Shown here piece after piece: positions 1 to 7,456 of a stretch of DNA of 64,000 bases. Each line of letters starts with the position of its first letter. The first letter of the stretch is position 1. The translations under genes and the position numbers were made by a program. This DNA comes from Ruminococcus sp. (GTDB lineage: Bacteria > Bacillota > Clostridia > Lachnospirales > Lachnospiraceae), in NCBI GenBank assembly GCA_013911065.1, contig JACERV010000008.1, positions 62,001 to 126,000 on the forward strand. The letters run 5' to 3'. The notes under the pieces are model-generated. The model was not told the origin of the DNA. It ran no database searches and saw only the letters and a program-made list of their open reading frames with translations.

Positions 1-257
1 CAGGAGCCGAATACAGTTCGATAGTAGGTTGGTTTTCGGATACAAAAGTGAAACAGATTCTGAATTCTCCGGATGAACAGGGGGAGATATTAGGAACTAT
101 TACAGTGGAACGACTGTCGCCTCCTTATGAACAAGTACTAACGTTGAGCACAGTGCAGACAAATGATTCTATCATACAGGTGAATTTGGACCAATCCGCA
201 GCAGTATACATCGAAAAGCAGGATGTGGAAAGTTTCATATCTTCACTTAAGCGATAA
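1..257 (+). CDS. C-terminal fragment of an unidentified protein
   Basis: The reading frame is open from base 3 and ends at TAA 255-257, so the gene begins upstream of the window; a GTG at 48 is internal and is not a convincing start. About 85 residues are visible, rich in Ser, Gln and Val, ending in a basic FISSLKR tail. I see no catalytic motif and do not recognise the family. It precedes a sugar operon on the same strand by about 190 bases, so a regulator or sugar enzyme is possible, but that is only positional. Confidence 0.55.
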   Translation, partial: GAEYSSIVGWFSDTKVKQILNSPDEQGEILGTITVERLSPPYEQVLTLSTVQTNDSIIQVNLDQSAAVYIEKQDVESFISSLKR

Positions 258-445
258 AGTGGAAACATGAGATTGGTAAGTTATATGCGGCGGAGTTCAA
301 AGAGAGCTGAATTCTAATAAGTCAACACTTTAGAGAAAGGAGGAAAAGTGGAAAGAACTTTGGGATTCTGGTCGGCTGTCATAAGGGCAGATATCTTTCT
401 GTGAAAGATTCCCTGACGGACAAAATAAAAAAATGGAGGTAAAAA

Positions 446-1591
446 ATGAAAGGTGTGAAAAAGGTAATAGGGATAGTATTAGGACTTGTATTTGTTTTTT
501 CCTTAACTGCATGCAATGGCCAGGAAGATGCAAGTGCAGAAAAAGACAGCAGTGCAAAAGAAGATAGTTCAACGGGCAGCAGTTCGGACACGCCGCTGGT
601 AGCGTTCTCAAACAAAGGCTTGGATTATTATTTCTGGACGGTATGTCAGAAATCCGCAGAGCAGGCCTGCACAGACAGAGGCTGGTCTTTTGAAGCTTCC
701 GATGCGAAACTTGACAGTGCAAAACAGTTTGATCAATTTGTTAACTTTATCAACAAGAAACCGGCAGCTATTATAGCGGACTCTATTGACTCTGAAGGAC
801 TGATTGCTGCAGCTGATCAGGCTGTTGCAGCAGGGATTCCGGTAGCAATTGTCGATACGCCTCTTACAGGTGGTGACATTGCGGTAACAGTGGCATTTGA
901 TAATTATGATGCAGGAACTCTGGCAGCGGAGGCAATTATTAAAGCCCTGGAGGATAAGTATGGTGAGGCGAAAGGTACGGTTGTTAACTGTTATGGAGCA
1001 ATGAGTTCTGAGGCCTGGAGATTAAGAAAAGAAGGGATGGATGCAGTATTTGCAGAATACCCGAATGTGAATTACATTGCGGTACCGGCTGAAGGTGAGA
1101 TTGCAACTACACAGGATGCAGTGCTGAATCAGTTTGCATCAGGCATTGAAATAGATGCCTTACATACTCCATCAGATAACCCCGGGCAGGGTTTGGTAGC
1201 AGCTTTAAAGATGGAAAATAAGTGGGTTACGCGTGATGATAAAGACCATGTCATTATAGTTACAATTGATGGGGAACCAATTGCAAACAAGTTTATTGAA
1301 GAAGGATATTATGATTATTCTATTGCACAGGATGGATATTCTTATGGACAGATAGCGGTAGAAATGCTTGAAAAGTATTCTATGAAGGGCGAAGATGTGC
1401 CATTAGGACCATATGAGAACAAAGATTATTATTGGGAAAAATGTGAAATTATTGAATCAGATTCCGGTCCATATGTGAAGGTTCCTGCTTATGAAATTAA
1501 TCCGGATAACTGCACAGACCCGCGTCACTGGGGGATTGTCGCAGAAGAGAAGCTGGGAATAGAATATGACATGTCGGCTGTTGAAAACTAG
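446..1591 (+). CDS. Sugar ABC transporter substrate-binding lipoprotein (RbsB-like)
   Basis: A 381-residue protein with a signal peptide ending in the lipobox LTAC, so Cys23 is the predicted lipidated residue, followed by a Ser/Asp/Glu-rich linker (about 25-48). The rest looks like a type I periplasmic-binding fold (Peripla_BP_4): the D-S-E-G segment near 110 and a VxTIDG-like segment near 275 fit the ligand cleft and hinge. It is longer than typical RbsB proteins, with a Tyr/Trp-rich C-terminal extension (about 310-381). The AGGT before the ATG at 446 is a fair RBS. It is first in an operon with ATPase, permease, dehydrogenase and xylulokinase genes, so a polyol or pentose ligand is inferred, not shown. 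Confidence 0.9.
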   Translation: MKGVKKVIGIVLGLVFVFSLTACNGQEDASAEKDSSAKEDSSTGSSSDTPLVAFSNKGLDYYFWTVCQKSAEQACTDRGWSFEASDAKLDSAKQFDQFVNFINKKPAAIIADSIDSEGLIAAADQAVAAGIPVAIVDTPLTGGDIAVTVAFDNYDAGTLAAEAIIKALEDKYGEAKGTVVNCYGAMSSEAWRLRKEGMDAVFAEYPNVNYIAVPAEGEIATTQDAVLNQFASGIEIDALHTPSDNPGQGLVAALKMENKWVTRDDKDHVIIVTIDGEPIANKFIEEGYYDYSIAQDGYSYGQIAVEMLEKYSMKGEDVPLGPYENKDYYWEKCEIIESDSGPYVKVPAYEINPDNCTDPRHWGIVAEEKLGIEYDMSAVEN

Positions 1592-1624
1592 ATTCGTATA
1601 CAAACTGGCTCAATAGTTAAGAAA

Positions 1625-1660
1625 CCAATCCGGCGGGGTATTTATGCCTCTCCGGGTTGG
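1625..1660 (+). other. Intercistronic hairpin between binding-protein and ATPase genes
   Basis: The arms at 1625-1633 and 1652-1660 pair over 9 bases with one G-U wobble. No clean T tract follows, so this is more likely an mRNA-stabilising or processing stem than a full terminator. Stems here commonly keep the binding protein in excess over the ATPase and permease. Confidence 0.5.
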
Positions 1661-1681
1661 AAAGAAGGGAGAACCTTTCAT

Positions 1682-3193
1682 ATGGAAAAAGACATAATAC
1701 TGGAAGTAGAGCATATAGATAAAAATTTTGGGAAGACTTGTGCCCTTAAAGATGCAAGCTTCTCAATTAAAAAGGGCTCTATTCATTCCCTTGTCGGTAA
1801 AAATGGTGCAGGTAAAAGTACAATTGTTAATATCATTGCAGGCGTGTACAGACAGACAAGCGGAGACATTACTTTTGAGGGGATGAGTATTGGTCATTTA
1901 AGTTTTAAAGAAAGACAGGATATGGGCATTAGGCTTGTGACACAGCATGCCAGTGTTGTTCTTGATTTGGATGTGGCAGAAAATATTTTCCTGGGACTCT
2001 GGCCGAAGAATAAAGCAAGGCTTGTTGACCGCAGACTGATGCATGAAAATGCACAGAAGATACTGGATGAATATGGCCTGAAGGTTGATCCGTATGAACT
2101 TGTCCGCAAGCTTACTCCTGTGGAGCAGCGCAAATTAAATATCATCCGTGCAATGTTCGGGGGAGGCAAATTGATTATTCTTGATGAACCTACAACATCG
2201 CTTTCTATCGAGGATAGAAATAATTTATTTCGATTTGTAAGGCACCATGCTGAACATGGAGTTGCCTTTATATTAATATCCCACTATCTGGAAGAAATTC
2301 TTCAGGTTTCCAGTGAAATTACCGTGTTGCGTGACGGACGTGTATATTCTGGAAATATGGAACAGGGCAGTACAAGTGACAAAGAGATGGAGCTTGCAAA
2401 GTTAATCGCAGGGGAAGATGTTGAACTGACTTATAGGAATAAAGATAAAAAAGTAAGCGAAGAGGTCGTGGTGAAGTGTGAAGGAATCAGTGCAAAATTT
2501 CTTGAATCAACGGATTTTCAGATTCATCGCGGTGAGATAGTAGGTTTTGTGGGATTCTCCGGCTCAGGTGCACGGGAATTGTGCTTAGCGCTTTATGGGA
2601 TGATAAAAAAGAAAAGTGGAAAGGTAACTGTATGTGGAAAGGAAACGGATATTAAAAGTCCTACCGATGCATTGAAATACAAAATATGCCTCGTTCCAAA
2701 TGACCGGCATGCCGAGGGTATTGTACCAATCATGAGTGTAAAAGAAAATATTGGTTTTTCCTGCCTGCGAACGAGCCTGTTAGGCAGGTTTGGGTTATTA
2801 GACAGAAGAAAAGAAACTGCATTGGCTGAGGATTTTGTAAAACGGCTTGCGATTAAGACACAGTCTATTTATGCCACAAGTGGGAGCTTGTCAGGGGGAA
2901 ACCAGCAAAAAGTAGTATTAGCTAAAGTTTTAGCGGTGAATTCAACATTACTAATTTTGGATGAACCTACGATTGGTATTGATATTAAAAGCCGGGAAGA
3001 AATCATGGGCTTGATAAAGGAATTAACGAATGAAGGCATGAGTGTAATTTATCTGACTAACGATTTTGAGGAATTACTTCGTATTGTTGACCGTGTAGTT
3101 ATTTTCAGCGAAGGGAAAATAGTCGGAAATATGAAAAATGAAAATCTAACGTCTGATATGATAGTTAATATCCGGGATCGGAGGACACTGTAG
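1682..3193 (+). CDS. Sugar ABC transporter ATP-binding protein, double NBD (RbsA/MglA-like)
   Basis: This 503-residue protein has two fused nucleotide-binding domains, the architecture of RbsA, MglA and XylG. NBD1 has Walker A GKNGAGKST near residue 39 and Walker B LIILDEPTTSL, but the expected LSxGQQQ signature is replaced by LTPVEQRKLNIIRA. NBD2 has the degenerate P-loop GFSGSGAREL typical of the family, an intact LSGGNQQKVVLAKVL signature and LLILDEPTIGID. The start at 1682 has RBS AGAAGGGAGAA. It powers the permease that begins 2 bases after its stop. The NBD1 signature is unusual compared with the second RbsA-like protein in this window (32061-33572). Confidence 0.92.
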   Translation: MEKDIILEVEHIDKNFGKTCALKDASFSIKKGSIHSLVGKNGAGKSTIVNIIAGVYRQTSGDITFEGMSIGHLSFKERQDMGIRLVTQHASVVLDLDVAENIFLGLWPKNKARLVDRRLMHENAQKILDEYGLKVDPYELVRKLTPVEQRKLNIIRAMFGGGKLIILDEPTTSLSIEDRNNLFRFVRHHAEHGVAFILISHYLEEILQVSSEITVLRDGRVYSGNMEQGSTSDKEMELAKLIAGEDVELTYRNKDKKVSEEVVVKCEGISAKFLESTDFQIHRGEIVGFVGFSGSGARELCLALYGMIKKKSGKVTVCGKETDIKSPTDALKYKICLVPNDRHAEGIVPIMSVKENIGFSCLRTSLLGRFGLLDRRKETALAEDFVKRLAIKTQSIYATSGSLSGGNQQKVVLAKVLAVNSTLLILDEPTIGIDIKSREEIMGLIKELTNEGMSVIYLTNDFEELLRIVDRVVIFSEGKIVGNMKNENLTSDMIVNIRDRRTL

Positions 3194-3195
3194 AT

Positions 3196-4182
3196 ATGGA
3201 AAAGTTAAAAAAAGGCAATGTAGACAATTTGAAATTAAAATTTATAGATAATGTAGTATGGGTATTATTACTAATTGGTATTGTTGTATTTATTATACTC
3301 AAGCCAACCTATTTTAATCCGTTTACAAATATGGGACTATATCTGAATATTCCCATGCAGGCTTCTGTAATGGGAGTTATGACCATTGGATTGGCAGGTA
3401 CCATATTACTGGGAGATATTGATCTTTCCTGTGTCGGTATTATGTCAGTGTCGGCAGCAGTCGGGATTTTGCTGTTTAAAACAAGTCATGTACCGGTTCC
3501 TGTTGCAATCATTGCTATTTTGCTGATGGGAGGTCTGTTGGGATTTGTGAACGGAGTGCTGATAGCAAAGCTTAAAGCAGTCGCTCTGATAGAAACACTG
3601 GCAATGAACACAACCCTGGCGGGAGTTGTTCTGGCGATTACAAGAGGACGTACAATTACGATAAATGAAAAGGCGTATACTGCAGTTGGACAGGGGAAAT
3701 TATTTAGTACAATCCCATATCTTGTAATCATTTTTATTCTTATTTATATCCTGATGTATTTTGTCTGGAATAGAACACCTTTAGGCCGGAGTCTTTTTGT
3801 TGTCGGGGGAAATGCAAAGTGCGCCAGGGTATCTGGTATTAATGTGGATAAAATCCGTATTATGGCATTTACCATATCCGGTTTAATGGCAGGGCTGGCA
3901 GGGCTGATGCTTTCATCCAAAATGGGGTCTATAAACAGTGTATTTGGTTCCTCTTATTCCATGGATATTATTGCTGCGGCAGTAATCGGAGGGACATCTC
4001 TTGCAGGAGGAATCGGTAAGGTTTCCGGTGTTTTGGGCGGGGTATTGCTCTTGAATTTTGTGCAGGTCGGTTTACAGGTCTTTGGAATGGATTCTTATTA
4101 TGTTCAGGCAGCCACTGGTTTAATCATTTTGTTAGCGGTACTTATTGATTCATTTAGAATACGGCTGGCTAATAAGGAGTAA
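3196..4182 (+). CDS. Sugar ABC transporter permease (RbsC-like)
   Basis: A 328-residue, very hydrophobic protein with about 8-10 membrane segments. It has BPD_transp_2 hallmarks: GDIDLSCVGIMSVSAA near 74-89, the cytoplasmic-loop GxNAxxARxSGINVDKIR that contacts the ATPase, and GGTSLAGGIGKVSGVLGG near 265-282. These are characteristic of RbsC/XylH/AraH permeases. The start is 2 bases after the ATPase stop, with GGAGG inside the end of the upstream gene, implying translational coupling. The sugar specificity cannot be read from the sequence. Confidence 0.92.
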   Translation: MEKLKKGNVDNLKLKFIDNVVWVLLLIGIVVFIILKPTYFNPFTNMGLYLNIPMQASVMGVMTIGLAGTILLGDIDLSCVGIMSVSAAVGILLFKTSHVPVPVAIIAILLMGGLLGFVNGVLIAKLKAVALIETLAMNTTLAGVVLAITRGRTITINEKAYTAVGQGKLFSTIPYLVIIFILIYILMYFVWNRTPLGRSLFVVGGNAKCARVSGINVDKIRIMAFTISGLMAGLAGLMLSSKMGSINSVFGSSYSMDIIAAAVIGGTSLAGGIGKVSGVLGGVLLLNFVQVGLQVFGMDSYYVQAATGLIILLAVLIDSFRIRLANKE

Positions 4183-4207
4183 TACATGTGAAACGTGAGG
4201 TGAAAGC

Positions 4208-5221
4208 GTGAAAGCTGTTTATTTGGATAAGGTTAAATGTTTTTCTGAAAGAGAATTGCCTATGCCGGAGTGTGGTGAACATCAGGTTGTGGTTCAGATA
4301 AAGGCAGCAGGAATATGTGGCTCGGATGTGCACTACTGGGCAAATGGACGCATTGGCCAGTTTGTTGTGAAAGAGCCTTTGATTTTGGGGCATGAATGTT
4401 CCGGTATTGTTTCTGCCACAGGAAGCAAAGTGACAAAATTTTCTGTGGGAGACAGGGTTGTTCCTGAGCCGGGGATACCATGTATGAAATGTGAACATTG
4501 TCTGAAAGGACGTTACAATCTCTGTCAGAATATTGTATTTTTTGCAACACCGCCGGATGATGGTATTCTTGTGGAAAACATTGTCTGCGACGAAAATTTT
4601 GTTTTTAAAATACCGGAGGAGATTACAGAGTTTGGTCTGGCAACCATGGCTGAGCCATTGTCGGTAGGAGTATTTGCAACAAGGAGAATTGCCCCTTGCC
4701 TGGGTGAACGTGCAATTGTTTTTGGAGCCGGCATTATAGGCATTACCTGTCTGTTGGCTGCTAAAGCTGCCGGCTGTAAGCATGTCGTTGTTGCGGATAT
4801 ACGTAATGACCGTCTTGAGTGGGCAAAGCGGATGGGAGCTGATCGAATTATCAACACAAAAACGGAAGTGATTGCCGAGAATACATTTGATTTTGGATAT
4901 GAGGCAACCGGGGCTGATATATGCTGCAATCTTGCGGTAAAATGCATAAAACGGGGTGGGAGAATCGCTATGGTTGGTATGGGTGCAGAGTTTCAGAAGG
5001 TGGCATTGGTGGATTATGTCTGCAAAGAGATTTCTATGATTCCTTCTTTCAGATACTCAAATACATATCCCACAGCCCTTGAACTGCTCATTGACAATAA
5101 GGAAAAGCTGATGCAGTTAATTACACACAGAATACCCTTTTCACTGGATGGAGTTGAGGAAGCTTTTCATATCGCTGCCGAGGATCATTCTGCAGTAAAA
5201 GTGGTGGTGGAATTCAATTGA
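4208..5221 (+). CDS. Zinc-dependent polyol dehydrogenase (sorbitol/xylitol dehydrogenase-like)
   Basis: A 337-residue MDR-family dehydrogenase beginning at GTG 4208 behind a GAGGTG RBS. Visible features are the catalytic zinc site CGSDVHYW and GHECSGIV, the structural zinc cluster CMKCEHCLKGRYNLC, and a Rossmann motif GAGIIGITCLLAA. CGSDVHYW plus GHE is the pattern of sorbitol, xylitol and L-arabinitol dehydrogenases, which oxidise a polyol C2 hydroxyl with NAD+. Xylulokinase follows, so production of D-xylulose from xylitol or D-arabitol is the best inference; sorbitol would instead give fructose. It lies directly upstream of a palindromic insertion. Confidence 0.88.
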   Translation: MKAVYLDKVKCFSERELPMPECGEHQVVVQIKAAGICGSDVHYWANGRIGQFVVKEPLILGHECSGIVSATGSKVTKFSVGDRVVPEPGIPCMKCEHCLKGRYNLCQNIVFFATPPDDGILVENIVCDENFVFKIPEEITEFGLATMAEPLSVGVFATRRIAPCLGERAIVFGAGIIGITCLLAAKAAGCKHVVVADIRNDRLEWAKRMGADRIINTKTEVIAENTFDFGYEATGADICCNLAVKCIKRGGRIAMVGMGAEFQKVALVDYVCKEISMIPSFRYSNTYPTALELLIDNKEKLMQLITHRIPFSLDGVEEAFHIAAEDHSAVKVVVEFN

Positions 5222-5228
5222 TTTTAAA

Positions 5229-5371
5229 GTTACAGTTCAGCCATGCAAATTTGCAATGATATATGCAGGAAAAAGCTTGCTTTTGTAGGCATATATCATT
5301 GTAAATTTATTTGGCGCTCTGCCAAAGCGAGATGAAGCAAAGCGAAATCGAGCTTATGGCTGAACTGTTAC
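5229..5371. repeat. MITE-like palindromic element with flanking direct repeats (copy A)
   Basis: Terminal inverted repeats at 5229-5244 and 5356-5371 match at 15 of 16 positions. A second inverted repeat lies inside (5247-5266 with 5289-5308, 19 of 20). ATTTTAAA, extending to ATTTTAAAGT, occurs directly outside both ends (from 5221 and from 5372), which looks like a target-site duplication. It encodes no protein. It lies immediately after the dehydrogenase stop codon, inside an otherwise continuous operon, and its right arm matches copies C and D. Confidence 0.75.
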
Positions 5372-5422
5372 ATTTTAAAGTAACTTGTTAAAATAATATT
5401 ATGAAGAAAGAGGTGCTTGGTT

Positions 5423-5815
5423 ATGAAACATGTTGTTAACGTGGGAGCAGGAAGAGAACCGGATACGGATGAAAGAAGTTTAAGAGCCAGGGTTCTGCCG
5501 AGAGAAAAGGAAGTACTCAGGGATACATATTATCTTATTGACCGCAATGAAGGGCCTTCCAAACGTCTCACTTGTGGATATACCGTAATATATCCTACAG
5601 GAACAACGACTGGACATTCACATAATAATATGGAGGAAATTTATTATTTTATGTCCGGGGAAGGCATTATGGTAGTAGGGGATGACCAGTTTCCAGTAAA
5701 AGCTGGTGATGCCTGCTATGTTCCGCCGGGGCAGTATCATACTACAATTCAGACCGGGATTCTGCCATTGGCATTTGTATGGAATACCTGTCTTATGGAT
5801 GGCGATGAGGAGTAA
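5423..5815 (+). CDS. Small cupin-domain protein in the polyol operon
   Basis: This 130-residue protein is one cupin barrel. Motif 1 is GHSHNNMEEIYYFMSGEG, with two His and a Glu for a metal; motif 2 is GDACYVPPGQYHTT with the last metal His. I start it at ATG 5423, 8 bases after GAGGTG, not at the in-frame TTG at 5417. Cupins of this size include sugar isomerases, epimerases and sugar-binding proteins. Its place between a polyol dehydrogenase and xylulokinase suggests action on a ketose or aldose intermediate, but the reaction cannot be assigned. Confidence 0.85.
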   Translation: MKHVVNVGAGREPDTDERSLRARVLPREKEVLRDTYYLIDRNEGPSKRLTCGYTVIYPTGTTTGHSHNNMEEIYYFMSGEGIMVVGDDQFPVKAGDACYVPPGQYHTTIQTGILPLAFVWNTCLMDGDEE

Positions 5816-5850
5816 ATGTCTGTTTGTATATGCACATGAGGTGAATGAAT

Positions 5851-7383
5851 ATGAAACAGTATGTAGCGGCAATGGATATAGGGACAAGTGGATGCAAATC
5901 AATTATTGTTGACGAGGATGGACTGGTTGTTTCCTCGGCCATTGAAGAGTATCCCCTGTATTCCCCCAGGCCTGGCTGGAATGAGCAGGATCCGGAGGAT
6001 TGGTGGAGAGGGGCTTACATTAGTCTCCGTAAGGCGGTAGATAAAAGCGGGATAGACCCTGCAGGTATAAAAGCATTAAGTTTTTCGGGCCAGATGCATG
6101 GCCTGGTTGCAATGGATAAAAATGGGGGTGTCATCCGCAGAGCTATCTTATGGAATGACCAGCGCTGTGCAAAACAATGCCAGGATATGTTGAAGGATAT
6201 TGGCGGTTTTGAAAAATTACGCTGTTATACAAACAATAATATGCTCCCCGGTTATCAAGGAGGAAAGTTATTATGGCTGCGTGAAGTGGAGCCTGAAAAT
6301 TTTGAAAAAATGACAAAGGCAGTCCTGCCTAAAGATTATCTGAGGTACAGATTAACAGGAGCGTATTATACGGATGTTTCCGATGCATCAGGGACAGGGC
6401 TGTTTGATGTGGAAAGCCGGGTGTATAGCTGGGAGCTGCTGAACTACCTGAATCTTTCTCCGGACTTGTTCCCTCCAGTGGCAGAGTCCAGTGAGATGAC
6501 AGGAGAAATTACAAAGGAAGCCGCTGAATTAACTGGGCTGTTACCTGGCACCCCTGTAGTAGGCGGCGGCGGTGACAGTGTCATTCAAACAACCGGTATG
6601 GGTCTGATTAAAGAGGGCATATTAGGTCTGACATTGGGAACGGCCGGGATTGTTGCTATGGGTATGTCCCAGTATTTAGAAAATCATAATGAAACCCTCC
6701 AGTTTTTCTGCAATAATCAGAAAGATTTATACCATGTCATGGGAGTGATGCTGGCATGTGGGGGCAGCTACCAATGGTACAGAAATACACTTTGCCAAGA
6801 TGAAATGGCAAGGGCAAAGCATCAGGGTATGGATCCATATGATTTGCTGAATGAAAGCGCAAAGAATTCAAGTCCGGGAGCAAAAAGGCTTTTATATTTG
6901 CCATATTTGTCTGGAGAACGGGCGCCGTATACAGATCCGAACCTTCGGGGAAGTCTCATTGGACTGGCCCAAAGCCATAGTAAAGGAGACATTACCAGAT
7001 CTGTAATGGAAGGCATTGGATATGGAATGAAACAAATCAGCGAGTCTATATTGGAATTAAAACCTTTAAAGCTGGACCGTATTATTGTATCAGGAGGCGG
7101 AAGCCGCAGTGATTTGTGGAGACAGATCTTAAGTGATATTTTCCAACTTCCGGTATATACAGTAAACGGCGCCAAGGAGGGCGGAGCTTATGGGGCGTGT
7201 CTGGCAGGCGGCGTTGGTGCGGGAATTTGGAGTAATTTGGAGGAAGCCTGTGCAACGATGAAAGTAGTGACTGAAAATCTGCCAAATGTGAGAAATAAAG
7301 AAGTGTATGAAGAAATGTATACTATTTACAGTGATATGGTCCCGGCATTGAAAAAGCAATTTGACCGTTTGGCAAGTGCTTAA
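5851..7383 (+). CDS. xylB: Xylulokinase (FGGY family)
   Basis: Predicted to phosphorylate D-xylulose with ATP to xylulose-5-phosphate. It has 510 residues, the normal length. The N-terminal phosphate-binding loop is DIGTSGCKS (about 9-17), followed by FSGQMHGLV, which is diagnostic of xylulokinases, and ILWNDQRC. The C-terminal FGGY domain has GGGDSVIQ, YLSGERAPY and SGGGSRSDLWRQI. GAGGTG at 5838-5843 is correctly spaced for ATG 5851; ATG 5845 is too close. It links the upstream dehydrogenase to the downstream transketolase. Another FGGY pentulose substrate cannot be excluded. Confidence 0.92.
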   Translation: MKQYVAAMDIGTSGCKSIIVDEDGLVVSSAIEEYPLYSPRPGWNEQDPEDWWRGAYISLRKAVDKSGIDPAGIKALSFSGQMHGLVAMDKNGGVIRRAILWNDQRCAKQCQDMLKDIGGFEKLRCYTNNNMLPGYQGGKLLWLREVEPENFEKMTKAVLPKDYLRYRLTGAYYTDVSDASGTGLFDVESRVYSWELLNYLNLSPDLFPPVAESSEMTGEITKEAAELTGLLPGTPVVGGGGDSVIQTTGMGLIKEGILGLTLGTAGIVAMGMSQYLENHNETLQFFCNNQKDLYHVMGVMLACGGSYQWYRNTLCQDEMARAKHQGMDPYDLLNESAKNSSPGAKRLLYLPYLSGERAPYTDPNLRGSLIGLAQSHSKGDITRSVMEGIGYGMKQISESILELKPLKLDRIIVSGGGSRSDLWRQILSDIFQLPVYTVNGAKEGGAYGACLAGGVGAGIWSNLEEACATMKVVTENLPNVRNKEVYEEMYTIYSDMVPALKKQFDRLASA

Positions 7384-7456
7384 AATCAGGTGTTTCTAAA
7401 AGATAAATAATGGCTTATAATGGGATTAATAAATAAATGAAAGAGGAGGTAACATT

